64,000 nucleotides of DNA from UBA1181 sp045617845 (GCA_045617845.1 JAZLJL010000084.1:1-64000); one strand, 5' to 3'; positions 8,159 through 18,434 are shown, counted from the first letter of the stretch. Notes: generated from the letters alone by a model not told the origin. Made by a program: numbers and translations.

Positions 8159-8704
8159 TTATTTTTTCTCAGGCACAGAGAAAGTGCGTTCCAACTCGCT
8201 TCTCAAACGATCCTTTTTCAACGACTTTAACATCTTATCCAACTTCTTACACTTGCCCAAAAAGTCTCTGTTCCTCTCATAATAACGAAGTGTCTCGACC
8301 ATCGCGTAATAATGCATGTCGAACGTGTACTCATAGGAAGTCTTCACCTCGCGGTTATATTTCACGCATCCGCAAATATATGTGCCCATGAAGATTATGG
8401 ACGCATCCATGTTGCAAGACAAAAACGGGCTCATGCATTGATCGGAAATACCAACCAATATCTCATCGGAAGATTCCACCCAAGACATCAAGAAACTAAG
8501 CGCAGACTTAGCGTAGGTGCGATCATCAGGAAGAGAAGTCGTGAAGTAATAATTGACGACCTGCTTAGCCATATCATTATCAGCCCTACACTCGTCAGCG
8601 GTAGCGTAGTGCTTTACAGTAGGAATTTCAAAAGTCGGAGCGGCAGCCCATCCGGAACATATCATCCCTATCGACAGAAACAACAAAGAAATAAGTTTTC
8701 TCAT
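8159..8704 (-). CDS. Small secreted protein of unknown function
   Basis: 181 residues if started at the ATG at 8704, which puts a signal peptide (MRKLISLLFLSIGMICSGWA) at the extreme N terminus; an in-frame ATG at 8731 would add nine residues before it. The mature part is mostly helical in character, with several Cys residues (CRAD, CMSPFLSC, CGCVKYN) and a lysine-rich C terminus ending ERTFSVPEKK. I recognise no family. It converges on the lyase gene across the 18-bp array and shares no operon partner. Confidence 0.7.
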   Translation of the reverse strand: MRKLISLLFLSIGMICSGWAAAPTFEIPTVKHYATADECRADNDMAKQVVNYYFTTSLPDDRTYAKSALSFLMSWVESSDEILVGISDQCMSPFLSCNMDASIIFMGTYICGCVKYNREVKTSYEYTFDMHYYAMVETLRYYERNRDFLGKCKKLDKMLKSLKKDRLRSELERTFSVPEKK

Positions 8705-8800
8705 ACCAGTACACATTAAATTAGACACCATTATTTACACATCACTCATATGGTCATAAATATAACCTAAATAATGAAAAAAAACAATAGACGAAGAGAA

Positions 8801-8846
8801 AAAAAAGAAAAAAGGAAGGGAAACTCCCACAATAGCAAGAGTTCCC
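8801..8846 (-). terminator. Terminator for the leucine-rich repeat gene
   Basis: On the minus strand, GGGAACTC ... GAGTTTCCC (8846-8839 with 8826-8818, one bulged base) is followed by a T-rich run corresponding to the A-rich plus strand at 8801-8817. It lies 50 bp beyond the stop at 8896. Confidence 0.65.
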
Positions 8847-8895
8847 CCCATAAAAAATAAAAAAGATGAGAAGCATAACAATCCGGGAAAATCCA

Positions 8896-10080
8896 TCACA
8901 TCCCGAACGTCACGACCACACGTGGAAGCCCGACAAAGAAAGTTTCCCTATCGTCCACACATAATCGCCTGTACAGCAACTGCCCCGCAAGCGAATAGAC
9001 AGAAACGGTACGACCCGCGGCCCGCGTCACCACCAGTTCATTCCCCGACACAAAAAACGAAGGGGAGTCGTCAAGGATGAGGTCACAATATGCCGGAGAA
9101 GTGCTGGAAATTATTTGAGTGGCATAATAAGCCACATAACCATAATCAGTAGACCCCAAAACGATGTTCAAACCGCTCTCGTTCTTCACCACCTCCAGCC
9201 CCTCACAACCTTTAAAGGCCTGAGAGCCAATCTCCCTAAGCGTACTAGGCAGTTCGATTCCCATCAGCATGCCGCAATTAAAAAAAGCCATTTCACCAAT
9301 CTCCTCCAGTCCTTCGTGCAATATCACATAAGCAAGATTCGGGCAATCCACAAAAGCAGACGCCTGGATGCGTTTCACACTGGACGGGATGGAAACGATA
9401 ACCAAATTGGGACATTTCGAAAAAGCCTGCACCCCAATATCCGCAATCTTTTCACCCATAAAAATCTCCTGCAGACCAGAACAACCGCTGAAAGCGCCAT
9501 CCGCAATGGACACAACCTCGTCCGAAAGAGTCACCGTCGAGAGATTCACACAATTCTGGAAAGCGGAACTAGGCACCTCCGTCAATCCATCAGGGAGCAC
9601 TAAATCGCCCGCAATCGCCTTAGGAACAAAACAAATCGAGAAAGGAGAACGCCAATAAAGGATACCATCCCTGCTCGAAAAGACAGGATTGTTATCATCC
9701 ACTTGAATGGAAGATAAACCATTGCACAAAGAAAAGAGTCCATTCCCGACAGAAACGACAGACGCCGGCAAAGACAACGAACGCATCGCTTTACTACCCG
9801 CAAAAGCGTCATCCCCCAAAGCCGTAACACAATAGGATGCCCCGCCATAACGGACCGTATCAGGGATGACAACATCCCCCACATATAAATCCTCGGCGCT
9901 GAAATACATCCAACCATCCTCCTCGTCACCTCTGAAGGTCACCTCGGCGTTCCCATCATCCTTCAACTGATAAAAAACGCCATCAACCTCCACCTTCCCA
10001 GCCGCGACAGCACCAAAGAAAGGAAACAAGACAGAAGCCAGGAGAACCCCAATAGATATAAATTGAGTTATTTTTCCCAT
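8896..10080 (-). CDS. BspA-type leucine-rich repeat surface protein
   Basis: 394 residues with a signal peptide (about 1-27). From about residue 85 to 300 it has LRR_5/BspA repeats of 22-23 residues, recognisable as LTEVPSSAFQNCVNLSTVTL, VVSIADGAFSGCSGLQEIFM, VKRIQASAFVDCPNLAYVIL and similar. Such repeats mediate binding to host or extracellular proteins in Bacteroidales. The last ~50 residues (LVVTRAAGRTVSVYSLAGQLLYRR...) look like a short, degenerate T9SS-type sorting domain. An N-terminal domain of about 55 residues (VDGVFYQLKDDGNAEVTF) is typical of these proteins. It is a single gene with its own terminator. Confidence 0.85.
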   Translation of the reverse strand: MGKITQFISIGVLLASVLFPFFGAVAAGKVEVDGVFYQLKDDGNAEVTFRGDEEDGWMYFSAEDLYVGDVVIPDTVRYGGASYCVTALGDDAFAGSKAMRSLSLPASVVSVGNGLFSLCNGLSSIQVDDNNPVFSSRDGILYWRSPFSICFVPKAIAGDLVLPDGLTEVPSSAFQNCVNLSTVTLSDEVVSIADGAFSGCSGLQEIFMGEKIADIGVQAFSKCPNLVIVSIPSSVKRIQASAFVDCPNLAYVILHEGLEEIGEMAFFNCGMLMGIELPSTLREIGSQAFKGCEGLEVVKNESGLNIVLGSTDYGYVAYYATQIISSTSPAYCDLILDDSPSFFVSGNELVVTRAAGRTVSVYSLAGQLLYRRLCVDDRETFFVGLPRVVVTFGM

Positions 10081-10396
10081 AAGCGTAAATTTTTAAATGA
10101 TAAAACCATTCACCCTTACATATCCCCCCAAAACAAAAAACACTAGCAATAGAAAATAGCACGTAACTATATGAAAATAAAAATAATAAATTCCACCAAC
10201 ATATCCAAAAGAGCACTCCGCACAAAAGAACGATAGTGCGCGAACGAAGACAATATTTATCCATAAAACGCAAATATTTTGCGGACATCTCATAACAACC
10301 TATCAAAAAACAATATACTTTAGCACTCGAAAAAGCTGCCGCCATGGCATTCTAACCATTGACCCGCAACTAATTAATTAACAAACAAATAGAGCA
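10081..10396. other. Divergent intergenic region, no gene seen
   Basis: AT-rich spacer between the minus-strand surface protein and the plus-strand YkgJ-like gene. TATACTTTAG near 10314 could be the -7 box of the plus-strand gene. Nothing else stands out. Confidence 0.5.
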
Positions 10397-11020
10397 ATGG
10401 AAGAAGAGCTAAGGAAACAACTGTACGCCCATTTCAGAGGGGCAGAAAAACTACGTGAATATTATGACCATCTCGACGCCAACATCAACAAAACCGTGAA
10501 CCATTACAACCTACACTGCAAGCGAAACTGCGGAGCATGCTGCATGGGACATGCGGAAAACAAAGAAGCCACCCCCTTCGAGATGTTGCCACTAGCCATC
10601 GAACTAGAAGTGAAAGGAGAGGCGGACAAATACCTTGAACAATTAGAAAACGCAAACTGCGCCGAAATAACTTGCGTCGGGTTCGTCAACGACGACGAAT
10701 CGAAAGGATGGGGACACTGCGGAGTCTACACGTTGCGGCCTTTCGTCTGCAGACTTTTCGGGGACAGCTTCTACCACACAAAAGGAGACAAAACCGAATA
10801 CACGGGCTGTAAATGGCTGAAGGAACAATACGAGAAAAACCCTCACAAGGAAGAGTTACACGACGAACTTCCCGGAATGGCGGAGACAGCCTTGGAAGGG
10901 AGGAACATCGACGAAGAAGAGAAAGAATTCGGAGAAATCATGGACATCAACGACGCACTGAAGATAGCGCTCGAACAGGTAAGGATGAAACACAACCTGA
11001 TGGAAGGGAAATTAGAATAA
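10397..11020 (+). CDS. YkgJ-family zinc/iron-chelating cysteine cluster protein
   Basis: 207 residues. The defining cluster is visible: NCGACCMGH at about residues 46-54, then a downstream set (TCVGF about 95, GHCGVYTLRPFVCRLFG about 113-129, GCKWL about 144). These cysteines are proposed to bind Zn or Fe in the YkgJ (UPF0153) family; no reaction is established. The C-terminal ~60 residues are acidic and helical. It is preceded by a 316-bp divergent spacer and followed 168 bp later by glnS, which has its own promoter, so it probably stands alone. Confidence 0.85.
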   Translation: MEEELRKQLYAHFRGAEKLREYYDHLDANINKTVNHYNLHCKRNCGACCMGHAENKEATPFEMLPLAIELEVKGEADKYLEQLENANCAEITCVGFVNDDESKGWGHCGVYTLRPFVCRLFGDSFYHTKGDKTEYTGCKWLKEQYEKNPHKEELHDELPGMAETALEGRNIDEEEKEFGEIMDINDALKIALEQVRMKHNLMEGKLE

Positions 11021-11127
11021 TTAACCCAAAGAGAGAGACAAAGATAAGAATCGGGGGACAATAACCACAAAAACACCATCCTTACCCATCAAAAATTCAT
11101 TTATTCAAACATATTAACTAACTGAAA

Positions 11128-11160
11128 TTGAAAAATTCACATGAAAGAGTTAACTTTGCG
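11128..11160 (+). promoter_or_regulatory. glnS promoter
   Basis: TTG at 11128-11130 and TAACTTTG at 11151-11158 are separated by 20 bp, close to the Bacteroidota -33/-7 consensus (TTTG-N19-TAnnTTTG). The glnS ATG is 31 bp downstream. Confidence 0.65.
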
Positions 11161-11188
11161 GATAAATTGTCTAAAAAATTAGAATCCA

Positions 11189-12880
11189 ATGGCTGAGAAT
11201 ATTCAGGAAAATGAAGAAAAAAAGAATTTAAACTTCATAGAGGAAATTGTAGAAGAAGATTTAAAAGAGGGACGTAACGGAGGAAGAATTCAAACCCGTT
11301 TCCCGCCGGAACCTAACGGATACTTACACATCGGACACGCGAAAGCGATTTGCATGGATTTCGGCATCGCGAAGAAATACAACGGAATATGTAACTTACG
11401 ATTCGACGACACCAACCCTGTGAAGGAGGATGTCGAATACGTCGATTCCATCCAAGAAGACATCCAATGGCTCGGATTTCAATGGGCCAATGTCTATTAC
11501 GCATCCGACTATTTTCAGCAGCTTTGGGACTTGGCAGTCCGTTTCATCAAAGAGGGGAAAGCATACGTAGACGAACAGACCGCGGAGGAGATCGCCAAAC
11601 AAAAAGGCACACCTACCACTCCAGGAACCGAGAGTCCGTTCCGTAACCGTTCGGTAGAGGAAAACCTTCGTCTCTTCATGGAGATGTCCGAAGGGAAAAT
11701 CGAGGACGGGAAAATGGTGCTCCGCGCCAAAATCGACATGGCGAACCCTAACATGCACTTCCGTGACCCAATCATGTACCGTATCATCACGACCCATCCA
11801 CACCACCGCACAGGCAACAAGTGGAAGGTCTATCCGATGTACGACTTCGCCCACGGACAATCAGACTATTTCGAAGGCGTGACACACTCCCTCTGTACAT
11901 TGGAGTTTGAGGTGCACCGCCCATTATACGACTATTTCATCGACCAATTCGCCGATAGCGACTACCGCCCTAAACAGCGTGAGTTCAACCGTCTGAACAT
12001 CACCTACACCGTGATGAGCAAACGCAAGATGCTCCAGCTTGTGCAAGACGGTTTGGTACGTGGTTGGGACGACCCGCGTATGCCGACCATCTGCGGTCTG
12101 CGCCGTCGCGGATACACCCCATCCTCCATCCGTAACTTCATCAACCGCATCGGTTACACGAAGTACGACGGTGTCATCGACGTGTCACTTTTGGAGGCCA
12201 CCATCCGTGAGGAGCTGAACACGACCGCCATGAGGGCAAGCGCCGTAATCAACCCTATCAAGTTGGTCCTTACCAACTATCCGGAAGGAAAAGTGGAGAT
12301 GTTGGAAGCCATCAACAACCCGGAGGACGAGAGCATGGGCAAACACGAAGTGCCATTCTCCCGCGAACTCTATATCGAAAGCGACGATTTCATGGAGGAT
12401 GCTCCTAAGAAATATTTCCGTCTAACCCCAGGCAACGAGGTTCGTCTGAAAAACGCCTACATCGTGAAGTGCACAGGCTGCAAGAAAGACGAGAACGGTA
12501 AAGTTGTGGAAGTTTATGCGGAATATGATCCTGAGACAAAGAGCGGTATGCCAGGCAGCGACCGCAAGGTGAAGGGGACCATCCATTTCGTATCCGTACA
12601 ACATGCGGTTCCCGCAGAGGTTCGTCTCTACGATAGACTCTTCAACGTGGAGAATCCAGGCGACGAGAAAGAGAAAGACTTCCGCGAGTTGCTCAATCCG
12701 AACTCATTGGTCATCGCCAACGCTTTCGTGGAGCCATGGCTGAAGAACGCCAAGACCCTCCAGAACTTCCAGTTCCAAAGAATCGGTTACTTCAACGTGG
12801 ATCCAGACTCCACACCGGAGAAACTCGTATTCAACCGTACCGTAGCGTTAAAGGACAGTTGGGCGAAAATCGCCAAATAA
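11189..12880 (+). CDS. glnS: Glutaminyl-tRNA synthetase
   Basis: 563 residues, normal size for a bacterial GlnRS. It attaches glutamine to tRNA-Gln using ATP. Class I signatures are present: PPEPNGYLHIGH with HIGH at residues 47-50, and VMSKRKM (KMSKS-type loop) at about 273-279. The DPIMYRI and DFAHGQSDYFEGVTHSL segments match the GlnRS active site rather than GluRS, and the C-terminal beta-barrel anticodon-binding region runs from about 350 to the end. The gene opens a long co-oriented run down to 23359, with 43 bp to the next gene. Confidence 0.97.
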   Translation: MAENIQENEEKKNLNFIEEIVEEDLKEGRNGGRIQTRFPPEPNGYLHIGHAKAICMDFGIAKKYNGICNLRFDDTNPVKEDVEYVDSIQEDIQWLGFQWANVYYASDYFQQLWDLAVRFIKEGKAYVDEQTAEEIAKQKGTPTTPGTESPFRNRSVEENLRLFMEMSEGKIEDGKMVLRAKIDMANPNMHFRDPIMYRIITTHPHHRTGNKWKVYPMYDFAHGQSDYFEGVTHSLCTLEFEVHRPLYDYFIDQFADSDYRPKQREFNRLNITYTVMSKRKMLQLVQDGLVRGWDDPRMPTICGLRRRGYTPSSIRNFINRIGYTKYDGVIDVSLLEATIREELNTTAMRASAVINPIKLVLTNYPEGKVEMLEAINNPEDESMGKHEVPFSRELYIESDDFMEDAPKKYFRLTPGNEVRLKNAYIVKCTGCKKDENGKVVEVYAEYDPETKSGMPGSDRKVKGTIHFVSVQHAVPAEVRLYDRLFNVENPGDEKEKDFRELLNPNSLVIANAFVEPWLKNAKTLQNFQFQRIGYFNVDPDSTPEKLVFNRTVALKDSWAKIAK

Positions 12881-12923
12881 ACATGAAATAAAAAAAATTA
12901 TAATATCTAACAAAAACAAAAAA

Positions 12924-15900
12924 ATGAAGCGATTCAAGTTATTAAACAACATTACCGGTTGGGTGGTTTTCGCCATCGCAGCGGTAACGTACTTGATGAC
13001 GATTGAACCGACAGCCAGCTTCTGGGACTGCGGTGAGTTTATTTCAACAGCAGATAAATTGGAGGTTGGGCATCCACCGGGAGCACCATTCTTCATGTTG
13101 ACGGCGAGAATCTTCACCTTATTCGCTTCAGACCAAGCACACGTGGCCATGATGGTAAATTCCTTCTCGGCACTGTGTAGCGCATTTTGTATTTTGTTCC
13201 TCTTCTGGACCATCACCCATCTGACACGCAAATTGGTCGTTGGTTCGCTTGACGAGGAAGAGATTTCGACTTCACAAATCATCACGATCTTAGGAGCCGG
13301 AGCGGTTGGAGCACTCGCTTATACCTTCTCAGACACGTTCTGGTTCTCGGCAGTCGAAGGTGAGGTATACGCCTATTCCTCCCTCTTCACAGCAGCCGTT
13401 TTCTGGGCTATACTAAAGTGGGAAGAGGTTGCGAACAAGCCATTCGCCAACCGATGGTTGGTGTTGATCGCCTACCTCATGGGTCTGTCAATCAGTGTCC
13501 ACTTGTTGAACCTTTTGACCATCCCGGCAATAGTATTCGTATACTACTTCAAAAAATATGACGCTACCATCCAAGGCTCATTCTGCGCCCTCGGTGTATC
13601 CGTCGTCATTCTAGTCGCGGTACTCTATGGTATTATCCCTGGATTCGTCGAAGTTGCCGGATGGTTCGAATTGTTCTTCGTGAACACACTCGGCTGTGGG
13701 TTTAACACGGGAACAATCATCTACGCCATCCTACTGATTGGCTGTATGATTTGGGGCATTTGGGAGACCATGAAAGCCCAAGAATCAAAACAAGAGGAAG
13801 GAATGTCTTTACGCACAATTTTACCATTCGTGCTTTCCATTCTATTGTTAGGCATCCCATTCTTAGGCGGAAGGATCAACACATTTGTAGGATTGCTCAT
13901 TACAGCAGGAATCACCGTGTTCTTGATGATGGGTCAAAAGTTCTACAACAAATCTTTGCTCAACACCATTCTGACGTGCTGCATGGTCATCCTGCTCGGA
14001 TACTCTTCCTATGCGGCAATCATCATCCGTTCGGCGGCCAACACCCCAATGGACCAGAATTCCCCTGACGACGTATTCGCATTGAAGAGCTACTTGAACC
14101 GCGAACAATATGGAGACACTCCATTGCTTTACGGAGAAAGCTACGCTTCCGAATACAAATACAAGAACGACGGAACGCCTGACTACAGCGAAGGGGAGGC
14201 CCTCTACGCCAAAAAGGTGAAAACCAATCCGAACGATGCGGATGAATACGAGCAATACGACGTTAAGAAGAACTACAAGCACCAACTATGCATGCTCTTC
14301 CCTCGTATGTACAGTACGCAAGCACACCACATAGCGGGATACAAGCAATGGGGTAACATCAAAGGAAAGAAAGCGACGTATTTCAATAAAGAAGGACAAA
14401 GGAAAACTAAAATCGTTCCTACCTTCGGAGAGAACCTATGCTTCTTCTTCAACTACCAGATCAAATTCATGTATTTCCGTTACTTCATGTGGAACTTCGT
14501 AGGTCGCCAAAACGACATACAAGCGGATGGAGGAAACATTAATGGAAACTGGATCAGCGGTATCGGCTTCATCGACGACTTATTGGTCGGCAACCAAGAC
14601 GGCCTACCGGACGAAATGGCTAACAACAAAGGGCGAAACACCTACTACTTCCTGCCACTTATCCTAGGTATCTTAGGCATTTGCTATCAATGCAGCCAAA
14701 AGGCCAAAAAGAATCCAAACGAGGGCATACAAAGTTTTGTTGTCACCTTCACGCTATTCTTCATGACAGGCTTGGCAATCGTACTTTATCTAAACCAGAC
14801 ACCACTACAACCTAGGGAACGTGACTACGCCTATGCAGGTTCGTTCTATGCATTCTGTATCTGGATTGGAATGGCAGTACCGGCCATCGTAGAATTATAC
14901 AAGGATTTACTTTCTCCGAAATTGGGCGCTCCAATATCAACAGCCATCTGCTTACTTGCGGGTCCTGCGCTCATGGCCTCCCAAAACTGGGATGACCACG
15001 ACCGCTCCGGCAGGTTCACATGCCGTGACTTCGGACAGAACTATCTATTGACGATGGATCCAAACGGAGTCATCTTCACCAACGGAGACAACGACACATT
15101 CCCATTATGGTACAACCAAGAAGTGGAAGGCGTCGGCACAGACCAACGTGTAGCCAACCTAAGCTATCTGCAGATGGGATGGTACGTAGACCAAATGAAA
15201 CGAGACGCTTACCTATCCAAAGCGCTTCCTCTTTCATTGAAGCCACAGCACTACATGAATGGACGAATGGACTACGCTTACATCGTGGATTTGTTCGACA
15301 AGCCAATCAATTTGACGACCGCCAACCAGATACTGGTGGAAAACGACGAAAAGCTTAAACGCAGGATTTTTAGAAGCAATGACAAAGTATGGTTCTTCCC
15401 TGCTAAAAACATCTACATGGACGTCAACCCGGATGAAGCGATCAAATCAGGAACGGTAGATCCTAAAGACAAGGACCAAATCGTTTCCAAGATGGAGATC
15501 GGATTCGGAGGCAAGAACTACTTGGGCAAACATGAGATATTCATCCTCGACCTTCTTGCCAACAACCATTGGGAACGTCCTATGTATTTCGCCACAACGG
15601 TAGGCAAGGAAAGCTTCACCGGCATGAACGACTACCTCCAACTTGAAGGTATGGCATACCGTGTCGTTCCAATCAAAAAAGATCCGTTCCTCGCTAACGA
15701 GCGCGTCAATACGGACAAGATGTACGACAATATGCTCCACAAATTCAAATGGGGAGGAATCGCCGAGAATCCTAATATCTATTTGGAAGAGAACAACTTG
15801 CGAATGACCCAAACACACAGGTACATGTTCCTTCGTTTGGTCGACGCCCTCATCATGGAGGCAAAACAAGCAAGGATGAAACGTGACTACTGCGAATTGC

Positions 15901-16526
15901 TCCATTGGGCATTGGCGGACGACAACCAAAGGGATAACCGATACATGTCGACTTATAGGAACTACACGGCGAACTATTACGATAACGAGCGCCTTGCCAG
16001 ACAGACTTCTTATACGGATTCTACCTTGCTCGCGCATGCCCGCACCGCCGCGATCGGAATTCTTGGCAACCAATACGAATCGTTGACCAGAAGCGAGTTG
16101 AGCGTAGCCATCAGAAACTATGCCCAAAAGATAGACACCGCCGCCCTCAACCGTTACGCCGATGAACGTGAACAACGCGCCATCGAAGTATTGGACTTCG
16201 CTCAAAAGGTATTGCCTTATCCTCAGGTGCCATACAATACGGCATCCCTCATGATGGCGAAACAGTATTTTGAACTTCACCAATACGAGAAGGCGAAGCC
16301 TATTTTCTCCGCAATGAAGAAATCGGCTATCCAACACTTGGAATGGATCCAAAATATACAACCAAGATTCAAGAAGAACAATGCGACTGTTGACGTATTC
16401 AATGAACAATTCTCCATTCTTCACGAAATCGCCCTCATAGAAGAGATGGCGAAGGACGAAGCGGCGACAGAGGACAATGATGAGGTCAACAGATTCTATG
16501 AGTTATACAAAAAACTGAATCAATAA
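12924..16526 (+). CDS. DUF2723 polytopic membrane protein (putative glycosyltransferase-like)
   Basis: 1,200 residues. The N-terminal DUF2723 domain has the conserved EPTASFWDCGEFISTADKLEVGHPPGAP segment (about residues 29-56), in which the acidic pair resembles the catalytic loop of GT-C membrane glycosyltransferases of the PMT type. About a dozen membrane segments follow to residue ~690, with QTPLQPRERDYAY in an extracytoplasmic loop. The C-terminal ~500 residues are soluble, with TPR-like helices at the end. In Bacteroidota such proteins are linked to protein O-glycosylation, but that role is inferred. The following deacetylase gene starts one base after the stop, so the two are tightly coupled. 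Confidence 0.85.
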   Translation: MKRFKLLNNITGWVVFAIAAVTYLMTIEPTASFWDCGEFISTADKLEVGHPPGAPFFMLTARIFTLFASDQAHVAMMVNSFSALCSAFCILFLFWTITHLTRKLVVGSLDEEEISTSQIITILGAGAVGALAYTFSDTFWFSAVEGEVYAYSSLFTAAVFWAILKWEEVANKPFANRWLVLIAYLMGLSISVHLLNLLTIPAIVFVYYFKKYDATIQGSFCALGVSVVILVAVLYGIIPGFVEVAGWFELFFVNTLGCGFNTGTIIYAILLIGCMIWGIWETMKAQESKQEEGMSLRTILPFVLSILLLGIPFLGGRINTFVGLLITAGITVFLMMGQKFYNKSLLNTILTCCMVILLGYSSYAAIIIRSAANTPMDQNSPDDVFALKSYLNREQYGDTPLLYGESYASEYKYKNDGTPDYSEGEALYAKKVKTNPNDADEYEQYDVKKNYKHQLCMLFPRMYSTQAHHIAGYKQWGNIKGKKATYFNKEGQRKTKIVPTFGENLCFFFNYQIKFMYFRYFMWNFVGRQNDIQADGGNINGNWISGIGFIDDLLVGNQDGLPDEMANNKGRNTYYFLPLILGILGICYQCSQKAKKNPNEGIQSFVVTFTLFFMTGLAIVLYLNQTPLQPRERDYAYAGSFYAFCIWIGMAVPAIVELYKDLLSPKLGAPISTAICLLAGPALMASQNWDDHDRSGRFTCRDFGQNYLLTMDPNGVIFTNGDNDTFPLWYNQEVEGVGTDQRVANLSYLQMGWYVDQMKRDAYLSKALPLSLKPQHYMNGRMDYAYIVDLFDKPINLTTANQILVENDEKLKRRIFRSNDKVWFFPAKNIYMDVNPDEAIKSGTVDPKDKDQIVSKMEIGFGGKNYLGKHEIFILDLLANNHWERPMYFATTVGKESFTGMNDYLQLEGMAYRVVPIKKDPFLANERVNTDKMYDNMLHKFKWGGIAENPNIYLEENNLRMTQTHRYMFLRLVDALIMEAKQARMKRDYCELLHWALADDNQRDNRYMSTYRNYTANYYDNERLARQTSYTDSTLLAHARTAAIGILGNQYESLTRSELSVAIRNYAQKIDTAALNRYADEREQRAIEVLDFAQKVLPYPQVPYNTASLMMAKQYFELHQYEKAKPIFSAMKKSAIQHLEWIQNIQPRFKKNNATVDVFNEQFSILHEIALIEEMAKDEAATEDNDEVNRFYELYKKLNQ

Positions 16527-16527
16527 A

Positions 16528-17166
16528 ATGTTCATAGAACAATTGCCGACTGTGTACAGGAAGATATTTCCTGACACAGTTTGGCGACTGCCGCAAAAAG
16601 AAAAAACGGTTTTCCTTTCATTCGATGACGGTCCGATTCCGGAAGTGACCCCTTTCGTACTAGATCTGCTCAGAGAAAAAGAAATAAAAGCCACATTCTT
16701 CTGCGTGGGAGACAACGTTCGGAAACATCCTGACGTGTTTAAAAAAATATTAGATGAAGGTCATATTGTGGGCAACCACACTTTCAACCATTTGCAAGGC
16801 CTTTACACCTCATCGGAAGTGTATCTCGAGAATGTCGAGAAGGCCAACCAACTGATAGGAAGCCCATTATTTCGGCCACCCCATGGAATACTGCGGTATA
16901 TCCAATTCATGACCCTCCGGCACCGGTACAATATCGTCTTTTGGGATGTAGTCACTCGCGACTACAATAAAAAATTGACCGGAGAAGAAGTGTTGGAAAT
17001 CGTTAAGAAATACACGCGCAACGGTTCCATCATCGTATTCCATGACTCTCTAAAAGCGGAAAACAACATCCGCTACGCATTACCCAAAGCCATCGACTAT
17101 TTGATAGGGGAAGGCTATAAGTTTGAAGTATTAACACAAGAAAACATAAAAGGAAAAGGAATATGA
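16528..17166 (+). CDS. Polysaccharide deacetylase (NodB domain)
   Basis: 212 residues, essentially one NodB (carbohydrate esterase 4) domain. Motif 1 SFDDG is at residues 31-35, motif 2 HTFNH at 84-88, motif 3 RPPHG near 117-121, motif 4 WDVVTRDY follows, and motif 5 IIVFHDS carries the second catalytic His. The metal triad (Asp, His, His) and both catalytic residues are present, so it should deacetylate N- or O-acetylated glycans. There is no signal peptide, so its substrate may be cytoplasmic or lipid-linked. It starts one base after the DUF2723 gene and overlaps purD by 4 bp, so translation is likely coupled. Confidence 0.9.
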   Translation: MFIEQLPTVYRKIFPDTVWRLPQKEKTVFLSFDDGPIPEVTPFVLDLLREKEIKATFFCVGDNVRKHPDVFKKILDEGHIVGNHTFNHLQGLYTSSEVYLENVEKANQLIGSPLFRPPHGILRYIQFMTLRHRYNIVFWDVVTRDYNKKLTGEEVLEIVKKYTRNGSIIVFHDSLKAENNIRYALPKAIDYLIGEGYKFEVLTQENIKGKGI

Positions 17167-18434
17167 ATATCCTATTGTTAGGTTCAGGAGGAAGGGAACA
17201 CGCCATCGCATGGAAGATTTCCCAAAGCAAAAAAGTGGAAAAGTTGTTCATCGCCCCAGGAAACGGAGGCACGCTTTCCGTCGGTGAGAACGTCAACATC
17301 TCCGCTAACGATTTCCCGTCAATCAAACAATTTGTTCTGAGCCACAACGTAAACATGGTAGTGGTCGGTCCGGAAGACCCGTTGGTGAACGGTGTCTACG
17401 ATTTCTTCGCCAATGATTCCGAACTCAAATCCATCCCTGTCATCGGTCCTTCCAAAGAAGGCGCGCAGTTGGAGGGTAGCAAAGACTTCGCCAAGGCATT
17501 CATGATGCGCCATAACATCCCTACCGCCAAATACAAGAGCTTCACTTCGAAAACAATCGAAGAGGGATGCCAATTCCTTAGCCAATTGGAACCTCCATAC
17601 GTCTTGAAGGCTGACGGTTTGGCAGCGGGGAAAGGTGTATTGATCCTTCCTACCTTAGAAGAGGCGAAAAGTGAGTTGCGCAATATGTTGGACGGCAAAT
17701 TCGGCGCCGCAAGCTCTACAGTTGTCATTGAAGAGTTCCTTTCGGGAATCGAGTGCTCCGTCTTCGTATTGACAGACGGGAACAACTACAAAATTCTCCC
17801 GGTTGCGAAAGACTACAAACGTATCGGGGAAGGCGACACCGGATTGAACACTGGTGGAATGGGCGCCGTATCACCGGTTCCATTCGCCGACAAAGTTTTC
17901 ATGGAGAAAGTCGAGAAACGCATCGTCATCCCTACCATCGAAGGTTTGAAGAAAGAAAATATCACTTATAAAGGATTCATTTTCTTAGGATTAATTAACG
18001 TCAAGAACGAGCCGATGGTCATCGAATACAACGTAAGAATGGGTGACCCGGAGACCGAAGCCGTAATGCTTCGAATCAAATCGGATCTAGTTGACCTCTT
18101 CGAAGGTGTGGCAGAAGGCAATCTATCCGGCAAGACATTGATGGAGGATGAACGCGCCGCTGTCACCGTGATGCTCGTCTCAGGCGGTTACCCGGAGGCA
18201 TACGAGAAGGGGAAAGTCATTACAGGATTAGAGGATGTGAAAGACAGCATCGTGTTCCACGCCGGCACTAAGATGCAGGACGGGAAGCTCTTGACCAATG
18301 GCGGACGCGTAATCTCCGTCAGCTCGTACGGGAAAGACAAAGAGGAGGCACTGGCCGTCTCCTTCAAGAACGCCCAGAAGATCAACTTCGACAAAAAATA
18401 TTTCCGTTCGGACATAGGAAAAGACTTAAGATGA
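17163..18434 (+). CDS. purD: Phosphoribosylamine-glycine ligase (GAR synthetase)
   Basis: 423 residues, standard length. It catalyses step two of purine synthesis: phosphoribosylamine + glycine + ATP to glycinamide ribonucleotide. The N-terminal GSGGREHAIAWKI motif, the ATP-grasp core (LKADGLAAGKGV at about 149-160), NTGGMGAVSP and the metal-binding EYNVRMGDPETEAV are all present. The ATG overlaps the deacetylase stop (ATGA-type, 4 bp). Regulation by a PurR-like site was not seen. Confidence 0.97.
   Translation: MNILLLGSGGREHAIAWKISQSKKVEKLFIAPGNGGTLSVGENVNISANDFPSIKQFVLSHNVNMVVVGPEDPLVNGVYDFFANDSELKSIPVIGPSKEGAQLEGSKDFAKAFMMRHNIPTAKYKSFTSKTIEEGCQFLSQLEPPYVLKADGLAAGKGVLILPTLEEAKSELRNMLDGKFGAASSTVVIEEFLSGIECSVFVLTDGNNYKILPVAKDYKRIGEGDTGLNTGGMGAVSPVPFADKVFMEKVEKRIVIPTIEGLKKENITYKGFIFLGLINVKNEPMVIEYNVRMGDPETEAVMLRIKSDLVDLFEGVAEGNLSGKTLMEDERAAVTVMLVSGGYPEAYEKGKVITGLEDVKDSIVFHAGTKMQDGKLLTNGGRVISVSSYGKDKEEALAVSFKNAQKINFDKKYFRSDIGKDLR

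Noticed and set aside
15447..16424. Minus-strand frame of 325 codons
   Set aside because: It lies fully inside the DUF2723 gene, antisense, with no recognisable domain; a codon-bias shadow.
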